Origin: Brevibacillus choshinensis
GTDB lineage: Bacteria; Bacillota; Bacilli; Brevibacillales; Brevibacillaceae
Length of the DNA: 64,000 nt
Assembly (NCBI RefSeq): GCF_016811915.1
Contig: NZ_CP069127.1
Span: 3,261,001 to 3,325,000, forward strand
Reading direction: 5' to 3'
Shown in pieces: positions 17,307 to 25,925 of the stretch. Positions within the stretch are counted from its first letter, which is position 1, and each line of letters opens with the position of its first letter. A program made the translations under genes and the position numbers. The notes under the pieces are model-generated. The model saw only the letters and a list, made by a program, of their open reading frames with translations, was not told the origin of the DNA and did not search any database.

Positions 17307-18260
17307 CTATGTCCTCCCTTCCAGCTGTAAGTCCATCGTGTACTGTCCGCCCTTCCAGCGTGCGTTGCAGCTCGTGACGATCCAGTCGGTTACCGTCACA
17401 TTGTCTTTCTCCAAAATTTTGATAAGCCAGCCTGCGCGCAGGCGAGCAGCGTTGTCGTCCTCGTGCTTGACGGTTATTGAGCGCGTTTTCGGGATCTTAG
17501 ACAGATTCGCCAGCTGCTTGCTTGCCAGGGAATCGAGGCTCTTTTCCTCGCCAGCATCGATGACGGTTTCCATACGTCCGATCTGCTTGATCAGATTCGC
17601 GTTTTCTTTCGTCACGCTGCTGGCGACCTGATCGTCTTTGTATTTCTCGACCGTCACGACCGTGTAAACCTCTTCGATGCTCTCGCCTGTAGAGCTACTT
17701 TCCAACATGTTTGCCCTGAACATGGGGACTACGCTGTTTGCTCCTTCAGGCAATACGGACAATTTATCACGCTGATGCTGCACAAAGTACCGGAATCCTG
17801 TTTTCTCGTAAGCCTGCTCTGTGAATGATGTGAACAGGGATGTGAAGGACTGCGGCGATATCCGCTCTTTGACGGTGAAGCCAAACGCTGGACACGTAAA
17901 ATTGATTCCAGTCGCTTTGATCAAACGCTGCAGCTCTGTTCCAGCGTCCCCGTTCACTTTTGTTCGAGGTGCAGGATTCTTTTGTAGGTACCAGCTGAGC
18001 TCGTAGGCAGTCGCGGTCAAGTCCCCGGTTTTGTCATCTCGTAATGGGTTGATAATTGGGCCGTGAAAGAACTGCTGTGATTCTTTCAGCTCGTAGCCAG
18101 AAAAGAGCATCAAAAAACCCGCCGACTGTAGGGGCGGGGCATCCTTGATCCGGATATCTAAGTTTTGCGCAATCTGGCCACGTGAGGATGACCAAGACAG
18201 TTCCATGGACGGGGAAGTCAGGTCATAACGCGTTGATTCTTTTCCGTAAATCACTTTCAT
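17307..18260 (-). CDS. xkdQ: Tail hub protein, XkdQ-like
   Basis: A 317-residue protein beginning MKVIYGKESTRYDLTSPSM and containing NPAPRTKVNGDAGTELQRLI and FTEQAYEKTGFRYFVQHQRD, then VTVEKYKDDQ. These are marks of the XkdQ/YqbQ family (baseplate hub, gpD-like), which closes the tail tube and joins the spike. A longer frame starts 48 bases upstream but overlaps the previous gene and lacks a better site; I chose the ATG 4 bases after that gene's stop. Confidence 0.87.
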   Translation of the reverse strand: MKVIYGKESTRYDLTSPSMELSWSSSRGQIAQNLDIRIKDAPPLQSAGFLMLFSGYELKESQQFFHGPIINPLRDDKTGDLTATAYELSWYLQKNPAPRTKVNGDAGTELQRLIKATGINFTCPAFGFTVKERISPQSFTSLFTSFTEQAYEKTGFRYFVQHQRDKLSVLPEGANSVVPMFRANMLESSSTGESIEEVYTVVTVEKYKDDQVASSVTKENANLIKQIGRMETVIDAGEEKSLDSLASKQLANLSKIPKTRSITVKHEDDNAARLRAGWLIKILEKDNVTVTDWIVTSCNARWKGGQYTMDLQLEGRT

Positions 18261-18264
18261 ACTA

Positions 18265-18861
18265 TCACGTCCCGATCGCTCGGTTGACACTCGCCAGTTT
18301 CCGATCAATCCGCTCCCGCTGCTGTTGAATGGTCTGGAACGCAGGACTTACCAGAGAGTTCGAGCTGCTTTTTTTTGCCTTCTTTCCGCTCGTATTGGGC
18401 CTAGCCGCCTTCGGCATGGCAATCACACTGGCAGGACTCAGTACCTGAGTTTGATTGCTCCATGACACGTATTCCTCTTTGACAAACAAAGGGAGCTCGA
18501 TACTCCCATGCCAGTCCACGTTCTTCCCTCTGAAACGACCATCACAAGATCCGATAATCACATTCCAAGCGAGGTCCAATTCATCAATTGTAAGCAGTGC
18601 CTCCGATCCTGTCAGCCGATCCAGCCCGGCCAGCCACGGACGTGGACCCTGATATCCTTGCACCTCAATGAGTGGAGAATCGAAATCTCCCGGCAGGAAA
18701 AACTCGAAGGAAATAGACTTTGGCCGCCGTCCTGAAATCCGATTTCCCGTGATCAATGTAATGGACGTCGTGCTCTCAATGTCATTCCCATACCCTTTAA
18801 TCTCGATTTCTCCGGGTGTTACGGGAAAGGTAAGGCGGTATTGCCCTTGCAACCGAATCAT
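18265..18861 (-). CDS. xkdP: XkdP-like tail protein without LysM
   Basis: A 198-residue protein. RLTFPVTPGEIEIKGYGNDI and PKSISFEFFLPGDFDSPLIE, then LDLAWNVIIGSCDGRFRGKN, match the N-terminal part of the PBSX XkdP/YqbP family, which binds the tail tube end near the hub. The usual C-terminal LysM domain is missing; instead the tail is basic and helical (GKKAKKSSSNSLVSPAFQ and QQRERIDRKL). Its start overlaps the end of the tape-measure frame by 4 bases. Confidence 0.78.
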   Translation of the reverse strand: MIRLQGQYRLTFPVTPGEIEIKGYGNDIESTTSITLITGNRISGRRPKSISFEFFLPGDFDSPLIEVQGYQGPRPWLAGLDRLTGSEALLTIDELDLAWNVIIGSCDGRFRGKNVDWHGSIELPLFVKEEYVSWSNQTQVLSPASVIAMPKAARPNTSGKKAKKSSSNSLVSPAFQTIQQQRERIDRKLASVNRAIGT

Positions 18862-19679
18862 GATGGAACACCCCCGCGTGTCTCCATTGCGTCAATCAGT
18901 GCCTTTTCAATGATGTCCTTTACCTTTTGGCTCACAGAGGGATTGTCGAGCAGTCGTAACATCGTTGGCACATCCTGCAGCACCCCGTCTGCGTATAATG
19001 GTATCGATAATTGTGGGATTGTGAGAGAAACTGACCTCGGTTTCTCCTCTTGTGGTTTGACCGGCGGAACAACGGGAATCGGTGGCCCAAGTACGGGTGC
19101 TGTCGGTCTTATTTGATCCCTTATCTCTGGAGGAATCGGTTTATGAATGTCAGGCGGCGTGGCTGGAGCATCATTCCACCAAGACTTCACCTTATCAAAC
19201 ATCGCTCCACCACCGAATGCACCTGCAATACCCCCAACAATGCCACCTATAGCAGTACCAACCCCTGGAACTATTGATCCAATAGCAGCGCCCGCTGCCG
19301 CCCCTCCCCATCCGCCAAGGGCCTCTGAACCTACTCTCCCAGCCATGTCGAGCTTGTCGTCAGCTGTTAGGATTTGCCCTGCTCCAATTGCTGCACCAAC
19401 GATCGGGAGTTTTCGGAAAAGACTACCCCCTAAAGACTTTGCTCCTTCCCATGCACTTTTCACTCCGGGGAATATAGAGTCACCTTTTGGTAGTAATCCA
19501 CCGAGACTCTTCAGCTTGTCCAGCCATCCGGCTTTAGCAGGCACATCTACTACCGTGTTCTTCCCAAAAGCCATGTCTGCCGCTTCTTTTGATGTTAACC
19601 AGTTCTTTTTGCGTGGCTCCTCTTTTCCCCCGCCACCCCAACTCAGCGGGTTCCACCACTTGCGCTTTCCACCCTTGCC
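18858..19679 (-). CDS. xkdO: Tape measure protein, C-terminal part (shifted frame)
   Basis: This frame is open from the G5 run at 19678-19682 and reads GKGGKRKWWNPLSWGGGGK, then EEPRKKNWLTSKEAADMAFG, then the hydrophobic glycine-rich block GGWGGAAAGAAIGSIVPGVG and a proline-rich stretch. The first in-frame ATG is at 19574, but the sequence upstream of it is clearly coding and continuous with the end of the preceding tape-measure frame after a -1 shift. A stand-alone start at 19574 lacks a convincing ribosome site. So this is the C-terminal third of the tape measure protein, made by frameshift or cut off by an indel. Confidence 0.75.
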   Translation of the reverse strand, partial: GKGGKRKWWNPLSWGGGGKEEPRKKNWLTSKEAADMAFGKNTVVDVPAKAGWLDKLKSLGGLLPKGDSIFPGVKSAWEGAKSLGGSLFRKLPIVGAAIGAGQILTADDKLDMAGRVGSEALGGWGGAAAGAAIGSIVPGVGTAIGGIVGGIAGAFGGGAMFDKVKSWWNDAPATPPDIHKPIPPEIRDQIRPTAPVLGPPIPVVPPVKPQEEKPRSVSLTIPQLSIPLYADGVLQDVPTMLRLLDNPSVSQKVKDIIEKALIDAMETRGGVPS

Positions 19680-21334
19680 CCCTTGCCCTTCTTGTCCGGG
19701 CCATCAGGGAGATCGATGTCAGGGACGTCACCACCAAGTCTTTTTCTAATCATATCTGAAGGTAAAGATAAAAGGCTTCGAGCTGCTTTTTTCGTCGCTG
19801 CCCACAATCCCCAAAGTGCTAACGAAGCAGTACCTACAACTCCGACAAAAGCAATTGCTGCTGTTTCTTTTGGGAGTGAGTCAAGAAATACTTTGAAGTC
19901 TTTTATGCGCTCTGCGGCCCATTTAATAGCTGGAGCAAAATCTTCTGCAATTACAAATCCGAGGCTCGTCAATTCGTTGGAAAGCATAGTTTTCGCTTCC
20001 AAAAATCCTCTTAACGGATCATTGTCCTGAAACGTTTTGAATGACTGGTCCAACTTCCCTTGATAATTAAATTGACTGGCGTCCGCCATCCCGATTCGAC
20101 CTGCTGCTTGCAGCAAAGGTGCGTACGCTTTTGCGATGTCTTCCCCTGGTCCTGCCCCTAACTCATTCAATAACTCCTGTCGTACTTTTTGGTCCTGTAT
20201 CCCACCAAATGTCTGGAGTAACGCCGCGACCGCAAACTGATTGTCAGCAACACTATCAGAATGGATGGCAGTTGAAATCGTCTTTGATTCAGTTTCCGCT
20301 CGTTTTTGTGCCTTTTCTGAATCCATCCCTTGTGCTTCATATGCAGTTTTTAGGACGTTGACCATGTCCCCTTGTTTATCCAACTTTATGGTTGATTCTT
20401 TCAAGGAATCGAAACCTTTATCAATTGACCAAAGGTCATTCATTTCTTTTGTAAGAGCTGCCAATTTTTCAGGTGTATCCAAAAACTTAGTGACCTGAGT
20501 AGAGTATTCCACGATCGAATCAAGGGCTTCGCCGCGTATATCAGTTGTGGTATTTGCAATTTCAGCAAGAGTATCACCGAATCTACCTACATCGGTAATA
20601 TCCTTCCAAGCCTGTTGCATAGCGAACATAGTCTTTTGATATTCCTCAACTCCACCCAAATCCGGTCGAATCGCGTTCAATTGCAATGCCTGCTTCGTTA
20701 TCTCTGTACCGTTACCACTGTCAAAACGTGTGGCCTGTGTCATCAGGTCCTTGATGTAGGTTCTATCTACATTTGGATTAATCATTGAGAGGTCTTGAGC
20801 TTGCCTCTGAAATCGCGATAACTCTTCGGGGGTATCTCCCAGTAGAGCACGTCGTGCATTTGCTTGTGTTTCTAGAGTAAGTTGATCGAGTAAACCAGCA
20901 CCTCCATAGGCTGCTATTCCACCAACCACTCCGCCAGCCATAAGTGTGCCGCCAGCCTCAGCCGCTTCAACTTGAACTTTTGCTTTTGTTCCATCGAGAG
21001 CTTTAATTTCTTGTCTAACAGCTGCAATTTCACGTCTCGCCTGGTCGTCAATGGAGACCTTTGGCATTGCCCTTGTGGTATCTAGCCCTCCTAATTGCTT
21101 TTTCAAATCTTGTATTTCTCGCTGCATCTTATCAATTTCCCGATTGAATCCACGGGCGCTCTGCTCTGCTGCCTGTTTCATCTTTCGCATTTCCTTGATC
21201 ATTTCTTGTGTCGCGTCGTCAAGTTGCAGCATTTCCTTAGCTGCATTCTTTGTCATCTGTGCCACTTTCGTTAACTGTGGTGACAGTTCATTCTTCGCTT
21301 GAAGATAGGCAGTAATTCCAACCACAGAGCCCAT
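19643..21334 (-). CDS. xkdO: Tape measure protein, N-terminal part
   Basis: 563 residues from ATG at 21334 (GGGGTGA before it) to a TGA at 19643. Residues 15-110 are coiled-coil (EMRKMKQAAEQSARGFNREI, MQREIQDLKKQLGG), followed by a helical phage_minor/tape-measure domain (LETQANARRALLGDTPEELS, LKTAYEAQGMDSEKAQKRAE). A hydrophobic helix lies near the end (TAAIAFVGVVGTASLALWGL). It sets tail length and is ejected with the DNA. The last residues after KKGKG (ARVESASGGTR) look like out-of-frame sequence. The neighbouring frame picks up the same glycine-lysine linker, so the real protein probably runs on to 18858 (about 840 residues). Confidence 0.9.
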   Translation of the reverse strand: MGSVVGITAYLQAKNELSPQLTKVAQMTKNAAKEMLQLDDATQEMIKEMRKMKQAAEQSARGFNREIDKMQREIQDLKKQLGGLDTTRAMPKVSIDDQARREIAAVRQEIKALDGTKAKVQVEAAEAGGTLMAGGVVGGIAAYGGAGLLDQLTLETQANARRALLGDTPEELSRFQRQAQDLSMINPNVDRTYIKDLMTQATRFDSGNGTEITKQALQLNAIRPDLGGVEEYQKTMFAMQQAWKDITDVGRFGDTLAEIANTTTDIRGEALDSIVEYSTQVTKFLDTPEKLAALTKEMNDLWSIDKGFDSLKESTIKLDKQGDMVNVLKTAYEAQGMDSEKAQKRAETESKTISTAIHSDSVADNQFAVAALLQTFGGIQDQKVRQELLNELGAGPGEDIAKAYAPLLQAAGRIGMADASQFNYQGKLDQSFKTFQDNDPLRGFLEAKTMLSNELTSLGFVIAEDFAPAIKWAAERIKDFKVFLDSLPKETAAIAFVGVVGTASLALWGLWAATKKAARSLLSLPSDMIRKRLGGDVPDIDLPDGPDKKGKGARVESASGGTR

Positions 21335-21366
21335 ACTTTCACCCCGAACGGAATAAAAAAGACGCC

Positions 21367-21624
21367 CTATTCGGCGCCCCAACTCATAAGAGAGAATCCT
21401 CCCCAAATTAAACCAATTGAAATTACTAAAACTATAATATAACCCAAGCAACCGCTTATCGTTTCAGCGAGCCATCCTTTAAATATCGACCCATTTATCG
21501 GTTCGATTCGTTTGTTTACGAAAATACTTTTGATACCTTCTATGAATAACACAAGCATGAAGAACAATCCAACCAAAACTAGAATTAATCCTATAATGCC
21601 GCTCAAATTATCGCCTCCCCCCAC
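21367..21624 (-). CDS. Small membrane protein in tail operon
   Basis: An 85-residue protein with two hydrophobic segments (IIGLILVLVGLFFMLVLFIE, and YIIVLVISIGLIWGGFSLM) split by a short charged loop. It lies between the tail assembly chaperone and tape measure genes, where PBSX has no such gene. It could be an accessory membrane protein acting on DNA entry or superinfection. No family is recognised. Confidence 0.7.
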   Translation of the reverse strand: MGGGDNLSGIIGLILVLVGLFFMLVLFIEGIKSIFVNKRIEPINGSIFKGWLAETISGCLGYIIVLVISIGLIWGGFSLMSWGAE

Positions 21625-21727
21625 ATTCTACCCCACCTCACTTTTCCAGTCAGTGCAAACAAATCGGGAACAAACGACAATATTCGACTTCCCCCCAACC
21701 TTCACTCGCTCGGGAAAAGGGAGAAAG

Positions 21728-21901
21728 CTATTGCCTGGCCTTCTCCATCTCCTCTGCTTCCACAGCTTGGCAAGCCATGATAAACAGCTTCTGCATGTAC
21801 AAATCTACTTCGTACTCTACGAGGTCTACTGGTCGTCCTCGTCCGTTAAGGAATGCCCGACAGAGGTGACTGGATTCTCCATCGGTTCGGATGAGTTTTT
21901 T
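21728..21901 (-). CDS. Frameshift extension of the tail assembly chaperone
   Basis: After a -1 slip at the A AAA AAC site (21901-21895) the frame stays open to TAG at 21728. It encodes about 57 residues, including CRAFLNGRGRPVDLVEYEVD and LYMQKLFIMACQAVEAEEM. It has no start of its own, and it is the expected second half of the two-form tail assembly chaperone (like lambda gpG-T and P2 gpE-E'). The shorter form ends at 21826. Both forms bind the tape measure and tube subunits before assembly. Confidence 0.85.
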   Translation of the reverse strand, partial: KKLIRTDGESSHLCRAFLNGRGRPVDLVEYEVDLYMQKLFIMACQAVEAEEMEKARQ

Positions 21902-22278
21902 AGATCTTCTACGACCTCTTGCTCGGTCTTCACCTTGGCATTCACTTCGTTCACCTTGTCCAGCAGCGACTGGTAGCCGGCTTGGTTATGCTCAAACAAC
22001 TTCACAGGCAGATCGTACTTGTCTTTCGCCTTATACGCCTTCAGCAGCTCAATGTTATTCCAAGGAAAGTCGTGTTCAGTCGCCTTGACAATCCGGATGT
22101 CGTTGTAACGGAACGTATCAAATCTCCCGTTCGCATCCTCGGCCAGTTTGAATGATTGACGGCTTTCGGAGAAAGTCAGCTCTCGGACGTTCCATTCATC
22201 CCCATCAATCGAAATAGAGCCAGTCTGACGCTGCACCGGCTCCTGCGCTTTGGTAAGGTATTTCTCCAATTTACTCAT
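21826..22278 (-). CDS. xkdN: Tail assembly chaperone, XkdN-like
   Basis: A 150-residue acidic protein (MSKLEKYLTKAQEPVQRQTG, SISIDGDEWNVRELTFSESR) of the XkdN family, placed between tail tube and tape measure genes. Frame 0 ends KNSSEPMENPVTSVGHSLTD-EDDQ. The slippery heptamer A AAA AAC occurs in the correct codon phase (codons AAA AAC) 23 codons before the stop, giving a longer form as well. Confidence 0.92.
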   Translation of the reverse strand: MSKLEKYLTKAQEPVQRQTGSISIDGDEWNVRELTFSESRQSFKLAEDANGRFDTFRYNDIRIVKATEHDFPWNNIELLKAYKAKDKYDLPVKLFEHNQAGYQSLLDKVNEVNAKVKTEQEVVEDLKNSSEPMENPVTSVGHSLTDEDDQ

Positions 22279-22289
22279 GTTCGTTCCCC

Positions 22290-22739
22290 CTATTCGTCGT
22301 ATTCAGGCAATTTTTCCAGGAAGTCTGGTTCCAGATTGCTGCGTCCGGTGATGACGTACGTTGCCCGGTCATTCCCCTCTGCCTTTGCTTCCCACAAAGT
22401 CAGTTCTTCCGGATCCAAGGAAATTTCCGAGATACGTAACCGCTCTACATTACCCGTTTCTTTATCAACGGCCTCACAAATGATGAAGGGGATGATCGGC
22501 GTCTTTCCTCTCACCAGTTGCTCGAGCGCAAAGTATTTCAGATCAGCATCGATAGATGACATGGTTAAGGTGACTTCGATGTAGGTCTCATCGATCACCT
22601 TTCGTGTCCCCTTTTGCAGCCGGGGAACCTCGAGATACGTAAATTTTTGTACGGCCTTGCCCTCCATCAAACCTTGTAACGGGTCCCCGTCTTCGTTATA
22701 GGCTTGGGCATTCTTTAGGAGTAAGTCACGTTGCGCCAT
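22290..22739 (-). CDS. xkdM: Tail tube protein, XkdM-like
   Basis: A 149-residue protein with LLKNAQAYNEDGDPLQGLME, KFTYLEVPRLQKGTRKVID and EITLDPEELTLWEAKAEG-like text, matching the XkdM family that forms the inner tube of contractile tails. It follows the sheath gene by 3 bases, as in PBSX. Confidence 0.9.
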   Translation of the reverse strand: MAQRDLLLKNAQAYNEDGDPLQGLMEGKAVQKFTYLEVPRLQKGTRKVIDETYIEVTLTMSSIDADLKYFALEQLVRGKTPIIPFIICEAVDKETGNVERLRISEISLDPEELTLWEAKAEGNDRATYVITGRSNLEPDFLEKLPEYDE

Positions 22740-22742
22740 GGT

Positions 22743-24083
22743 CTATAGCACCTCCCAATCCACATCAAAGTTTTCAATGGCATCCAATGGCTTGGCTGAA
22801 AGAAGGAAGCTCCGGCGATCGCCTACCCCGTTTTTCTTGTCCGTAAAGGTCCATCCCGTATCAATGGCGCCTTGTTGCTCCCGGACATTCAGGTACGCTT
22901 TTACCGCACCGACAAAGACAGCTCCTCCAAGATCGTTGTTGTCCAGCTTGCCTTTGTATTTCTTCCCTGCTGCCATGAGGTCGTTCATGATTTGGTCAAT
23001 GGTCATGCTGACACGGATTTTGCCGTAGTCCTCACGCTCATTCGGTCCGATTGTGGACAGCGTGTTGACAGCACTCTCGATGATGTAGACGTCACCGTCA
23101 CGGGTAGCAAGCAGCGTACCAGTACTGAGCGCGTTCAGTATTTCCGTATGGCCCCAGTCCTTTGCCGCTTTCTTCAGCGGAACAACGATCGCTGTCAGGG
23201 ATTGATCAGCTGGCGTTGCTGCAATCATGCCAGCTACCCAAGCTGCCCACTGGACGCTGTTGTAGGTCTTGCCGTTGTTGTGTTCACCAGCAATCGCGCT
23301 ATTGACTACATATCGTGCGTTCATGGAGACAGAACGCTCCGTATGCCTCGTCATATCCAGGTCGTCAGCTTCTTTCCCGCCAATGACCAGCGTGCTCAAT
23401 TTCTTCGAGAGCGCGCGGCGATCCGAAATGAATTGCTTCGCGGCTGCTTGGACTGCTGCGTCATCAGAAGGCAGGTACAGCGTGTCAAAGTCCGATCCCG
23501 AAACAGCATTGAAGATTTTCGTGAAATCGGCTGACGTCAGAGGCGCAGTTCCCGTCATGCCGCCGGTAAACTGGGCATCAGTAGCGTCTGTCACTGTGTC
23601 GGTTCCCAGCTTTTTGGCACGTACATAGTTGGACAGTGCCGTCTTCTTCACCAGCTCGTCAGCATCTGCAAACGAGAACTTTTCAAGGACTCCCGTTTCA
23701 TCTTTGACCTGCAGTTCCTTTTTACCGGGATCTGCCGAGGATGCTGCGATCGTCACGCGGAGGTTATTCCCGTATGTCCCAGGGTAAAGGGCTGCAATCT
23801 CGATCGCATTTGCCTGCACATACTTGGCGCTAACCTCGTTCCCATTGGTGACACGGTAGCCGAGGACAGTAGCTCCGCCTGCAGCAGCCAGCTCGACGGT
23901 GTCAACGAGTGCGAGCGTCTCTTTATAACGCTCTTCGTATCCAGCCATTTTTATAGCTGTGTTCGGACTTCCCCATTCAGACTGATAAGGAACCAGTACC
24001 ACACCGCTCTTTGGTTCAACACGCTCCTGCGCTTTTGCAATTAACTCAACAGTGACGCCGGGGCGTTCGCGATTGATGGACAT
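22743..24083 (-). CDS. xkdK: Tail sheath protein, XkdK-like
   Basis: A 446-residue protein starting MSINRERPGVTVELIAKAQE. SGVVLVPYQSEWGSPNTAIK, NALSTGTLLATRDGDVYIIE and the C-terminal DTGWTFTDKKNGVGDRRSF are conserved in phage_tail_sheath proteins (XkdK/YqbK). It forms the outer contractile sheath. Length is as in PBSX (466). Confidence 0.94.
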   Translation of the reverse strand: MSINRERPGVTVELIAKAQERVEPKSGVVLVPYQSEWGSPNTAIKMAGYEERYKETLALVDTVELAAAGGATVLGYRVTNGNEVSAKYVQANAIEIAALYPGTYGNNLRVTIAASSADPGKKELQVKDETGVLEKFSFADADELVKKTALSNYVRAKKLGTDTVTDATDAQFTGGMTGTAPLTSADFTKIFNAVSGSDFDTLYLPSDDAAVQAAAKQFISDRRALSKKLSTLVIGGKEADDLDMTRHTERSVSMNARYVVNSAIAGEHNNGKTYNSVQWAAWVAGMIAATPADQSLTAIVVPLKKAAKDWGHTEILNALSTGTLLATRDGDVYIIESAVNTLSTIGPNEREDYGKIRVSMTIDQIMNDLMAAGKKYKGKLDNNDLGGAVFVGAVKAYLNVREQQGAIDTGWTFTDKKNGVGDRRSFLLSAKPLDAIENFDVDWEVL

Positions 24084-24086
24084 ATC

Positions 24087-24278
24087 TTATACACCACCTT
24101 TGTATTCAGATAGCCGCTTTTTGACTTCGCTTTCTGCTATCTGGTCATGGTCTTTAACGTCAAAAAGAGCGCCTGCCACTTCAAACCTCTCGGCTTTTAA
24201 GTAAGCTGCGCTCTCGATCCAGTCCCTTCTAGTCCGTTTCAGATCAGAGGGATCTGCTTGTGGGTCTTTGCGTGCCAC
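24087..24278 (-). CDS. Small protein before the sheath gene
   Basis: A 63-residue charged protein (MARKDPQADPSDLKRTRRDW, FDVKDHDQIAESEVKKRLSE) with a GTG start sharing a base with the upstream TAG stop (TAGTG), behind GAGGAGTGG. Equivalent small ORFs occur just upstream of the sheath gene in B. subtilis skin (YqzN-like position). Function is not known. Confidence 0.7.
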   Translation of the reverse strand: MARKDPQADPSDLKRTRRDWIESAAYLKAERFEVAGALFDVKDHDQIAESEVKKRLSEYKGGV

Positions 24279-24739
24279 TAGGACCACTCCTCTTCAAACT
24301 CAAATGTGCTGATCTTCTCAACTGGAGCCTTTGGAATGGAAACCAGGTATTCAAACCGGAAGGTGACCTCCGTACGATCTTTCTTATCCGAACGGACTCG
24401 TATCGTCGTGTTGTCTATGTTGATGAACAGCCCATCCGTTTTTCCACGGTAGCTATAACGGTCTCGGCGCAATAATTGGCGTAGAGGCTCCGTCGAAATA
24501 GATTCGAAAACTTCTTGGCCGCCGATCTTCTTTTTGCAATGATGCAACACGATCCCAGCGTCGGAGATGATTTTGTACGACGACAGAGTGTTGCCTCTTT
24601 CGGTTACCTCTTGGGTTTGGATGAACGCAAGTGGAGGCTTAAAATTCCCTGATAGCCATACATTCAAGCTGTCCAGGATGGCGAGATCCGGGTACGCCTC
24701 GTTTATCAGATCAATCAAGCAGGATAATTCCCGATTCAA
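24278..24739 (-). CDS. xkdJ: Tail terminator/completion protein, XkdJ-like
   Basis: A 153-residue protein placed after the gp10-like protein and before the sheath, where PBSX has XkdJ. Text such as NVWLSGNFKPPLAFIQTQEV and TEVTFRFEYLVSIPKAPVEK fits the soluble alpha/beta fold of these completion proteins. Family recognition is by position and size more than by motif. Confidence 0.7.
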   Translation of the reverse strand: MNRELSCLIDLINEAYPDLAILDSLNVWLSGNFKPPLAFIQTQEVTERGNTLSSYKIISDAGIVLHHCKKKIGGQEVFESISTEPLRQLLRRDRYSYRGKTDGLFINIDNTTIRVRSDKKDRTEVTFRFEYLVSIPKAPVEKISTFEFEEEWS

Positions 24740-25222
24740 TTACCTCACCATCCTTTCTAGCTCAGCTAGCAGCAATTTCTCCAGCAGCGCTTGCATACCG
24801 CCTTGGAAATCTTTCAGGGCAATATCAAAATACTTGCGGCCAATGAAGCTACGGGGGCGAACCATGAAACCGCCCTTTGCCTCTCGGTCGTAGATAAACT
24901 TCCCTACTCCGTTCCAATATCCGGGAACAAAATAGGGCTTGTCGATTGTGTATCCCTCATTCAGATACTCGGCATAGGTAAGATTGGAACCGACCTCAAG
25001 CGTAAGGGAATTGCGGTCGGCGTCGAACTCCCAGACGTTGTTGGGATCTCCTTGAGAGAACGAGTTCCAGAGCGTACCGGTATCAATCAGGTCTTGGCTG
25101 CCGAGCTCCTCGATGACGTGATTCATCAACTCTTCCCCAAGCTGATACAGGATTCGCTCAAGTGCCTGTGGCATGTTTCGGTTGAGCTTCTCCAACCGTT
25201 TCTGAAATTCACGGAAGTCCAC
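24740..25222 (-). CDS. xkdI: Head-tail joining protein, HK97 gp10/XkdI-like
   Basis: A 160-residue protein (MDFREFQKRLEKLNRNMPQA) with DTGTLWNSFSQGDPNNVWEF and VGSNLTYAEYLNEGYTIDKP, the conserved core of the HK97 gp10-like family (XkdI/YqbI). It attaches the completed tail to the head. Its ATG overlaps the upstream stop by one base. Confidence 0.9.
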   Translation of the reverse strand: MDFREFQKRLEKLNRNMPQALERILYQLGEELMNHVIEELGSQDLIDTGTLWNSFSQGDPNNVWEFDADRNSLTLEVGSNLTYAEYLNEGYTIDKPYFVPGYWNGVGKFIYDREAKGGFMVRPRSFIGRKYFDIALKDFQGGMQALLEKLLLAELERMVR

Positions 25223-25548
25223 TACTCGGCACCTCTTTTCTCCTGAAGGGCAATTACGAATAAGAGGCGGCGACCAGGCGTAGCGTTAACGACCACAAAC
25301 TCACCATGCCCCGGCAATTCCAGAACGTCATCCTTCCGAACATCCTCCCTCGGTAGAAAACCGAGTGTGGCTTTGTACTCCCAGGTTACCGGGTCAGCAT
25401 TCGCTGGACGTTGCCACGACGACTCTACGCCGCGTATACAGCCCATTACGGTTCGGGGGGGTAATTCCACAGGGCTAATTCTATTTCGCCCATCCTGCCC
25501 CGTTTCCGTTCGTTTCAGAATGATCGGATCATTCATGCGGTGATTCAT
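25222..25548 (-). CDS. xkdH: Head-tail adaptor, XkdH/YqbH-like (DUF3599)
   Basis: A 108-residue protein (MNHRMNDPIILKRTETGQDG) with VMGCIRGVESSWQRPANADP and ATLGFLPREDVRKDDVLELP, matching head-closure proteins of the XkdH/YqbH type. The start overlaps the upstream TGA (ATGA). The frame is open further upstream, but that part overlaps the preceding gene. Confidence 0.82.
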   Translation of the reverse strand: MNHRMNDPIILKRTETGQDGRNRISPVELPPRTVMGCIRGVESSWQRPANADPVTWEYKATLGFLPREDVRKDDVLELPGHGEFVVVNATPGRRLLFVIALQEKRGAE

Positions 25549-25925
25549 AGGAGCATCGCCTTGACGTTTCCACCGTCGCTCGCCTCTGCTGTGAAAGCCA
25601 TCCACTGCCGCAGCAGGGAATCTACCAGCGGGCTGCCTGTCGTGACGCTTGCCCTTTCGACGGACCATGTGTATCCCTGATCGGACTCGGAAGTTATGCC
25701 GCGCGCCTCCGCTCCAAGCGTCTCGTCATTGTCCGTCAAAGCCATTGCCTCAACCAGACGGAAGTGAGCCACTTCCAAACGGCTGTCGTCCTCCACGTAC
25801 TGGCGTATAGTGAACAACTCGATTCGTACCTGAGCCTCGTCAACGAGATAGGAAAGCCGCTCAGGAGTCATTTCCTGAACGGCCCTCGTACTACTCTGCT
25901 CCTTTACTTTCTCCGGCGTCAGCAT
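25545..25925 (-). CDS. yqbG: Head-tail connector, YqbG-like (DUF3199)
   Basis: A 126-residue helical protein (MLTPEKVKEQSSTRAVQEMT, PERLSYLVDEAQVRIELFTI) matching DUF3199, the YqbG gp6-like connector that sits below the portal. An ATG with GAGGGTGA 8 bases upstream was taken instead of the GTG four codons earlier. It overlaps the upstream gene by 35 bases. Confidence 0.82.
   Translation of the reverse strand: MLTPEKVKEQSSTRAVQEMTPERLSYLVDEAQVRIELFTIRQYVEDDSRLEVAHFRLVEAMALTDNDETLGAEARGITSESDQGYTWSVERASVTTGSPLVDSLLRQWMAFTAEASDGGNVKAMLL

Noticed and set aside
22872..23534. 220-codon plus-strand frame
   Set aside because: Shadow of the tail sheath gene.
24278..24287. Start of the small pre-sheath gene at an upstream ATG (24287)
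   Set aside because: The GTG at 24278 has better spacing and the TAGTG coupling seen elsewhere in this operon.
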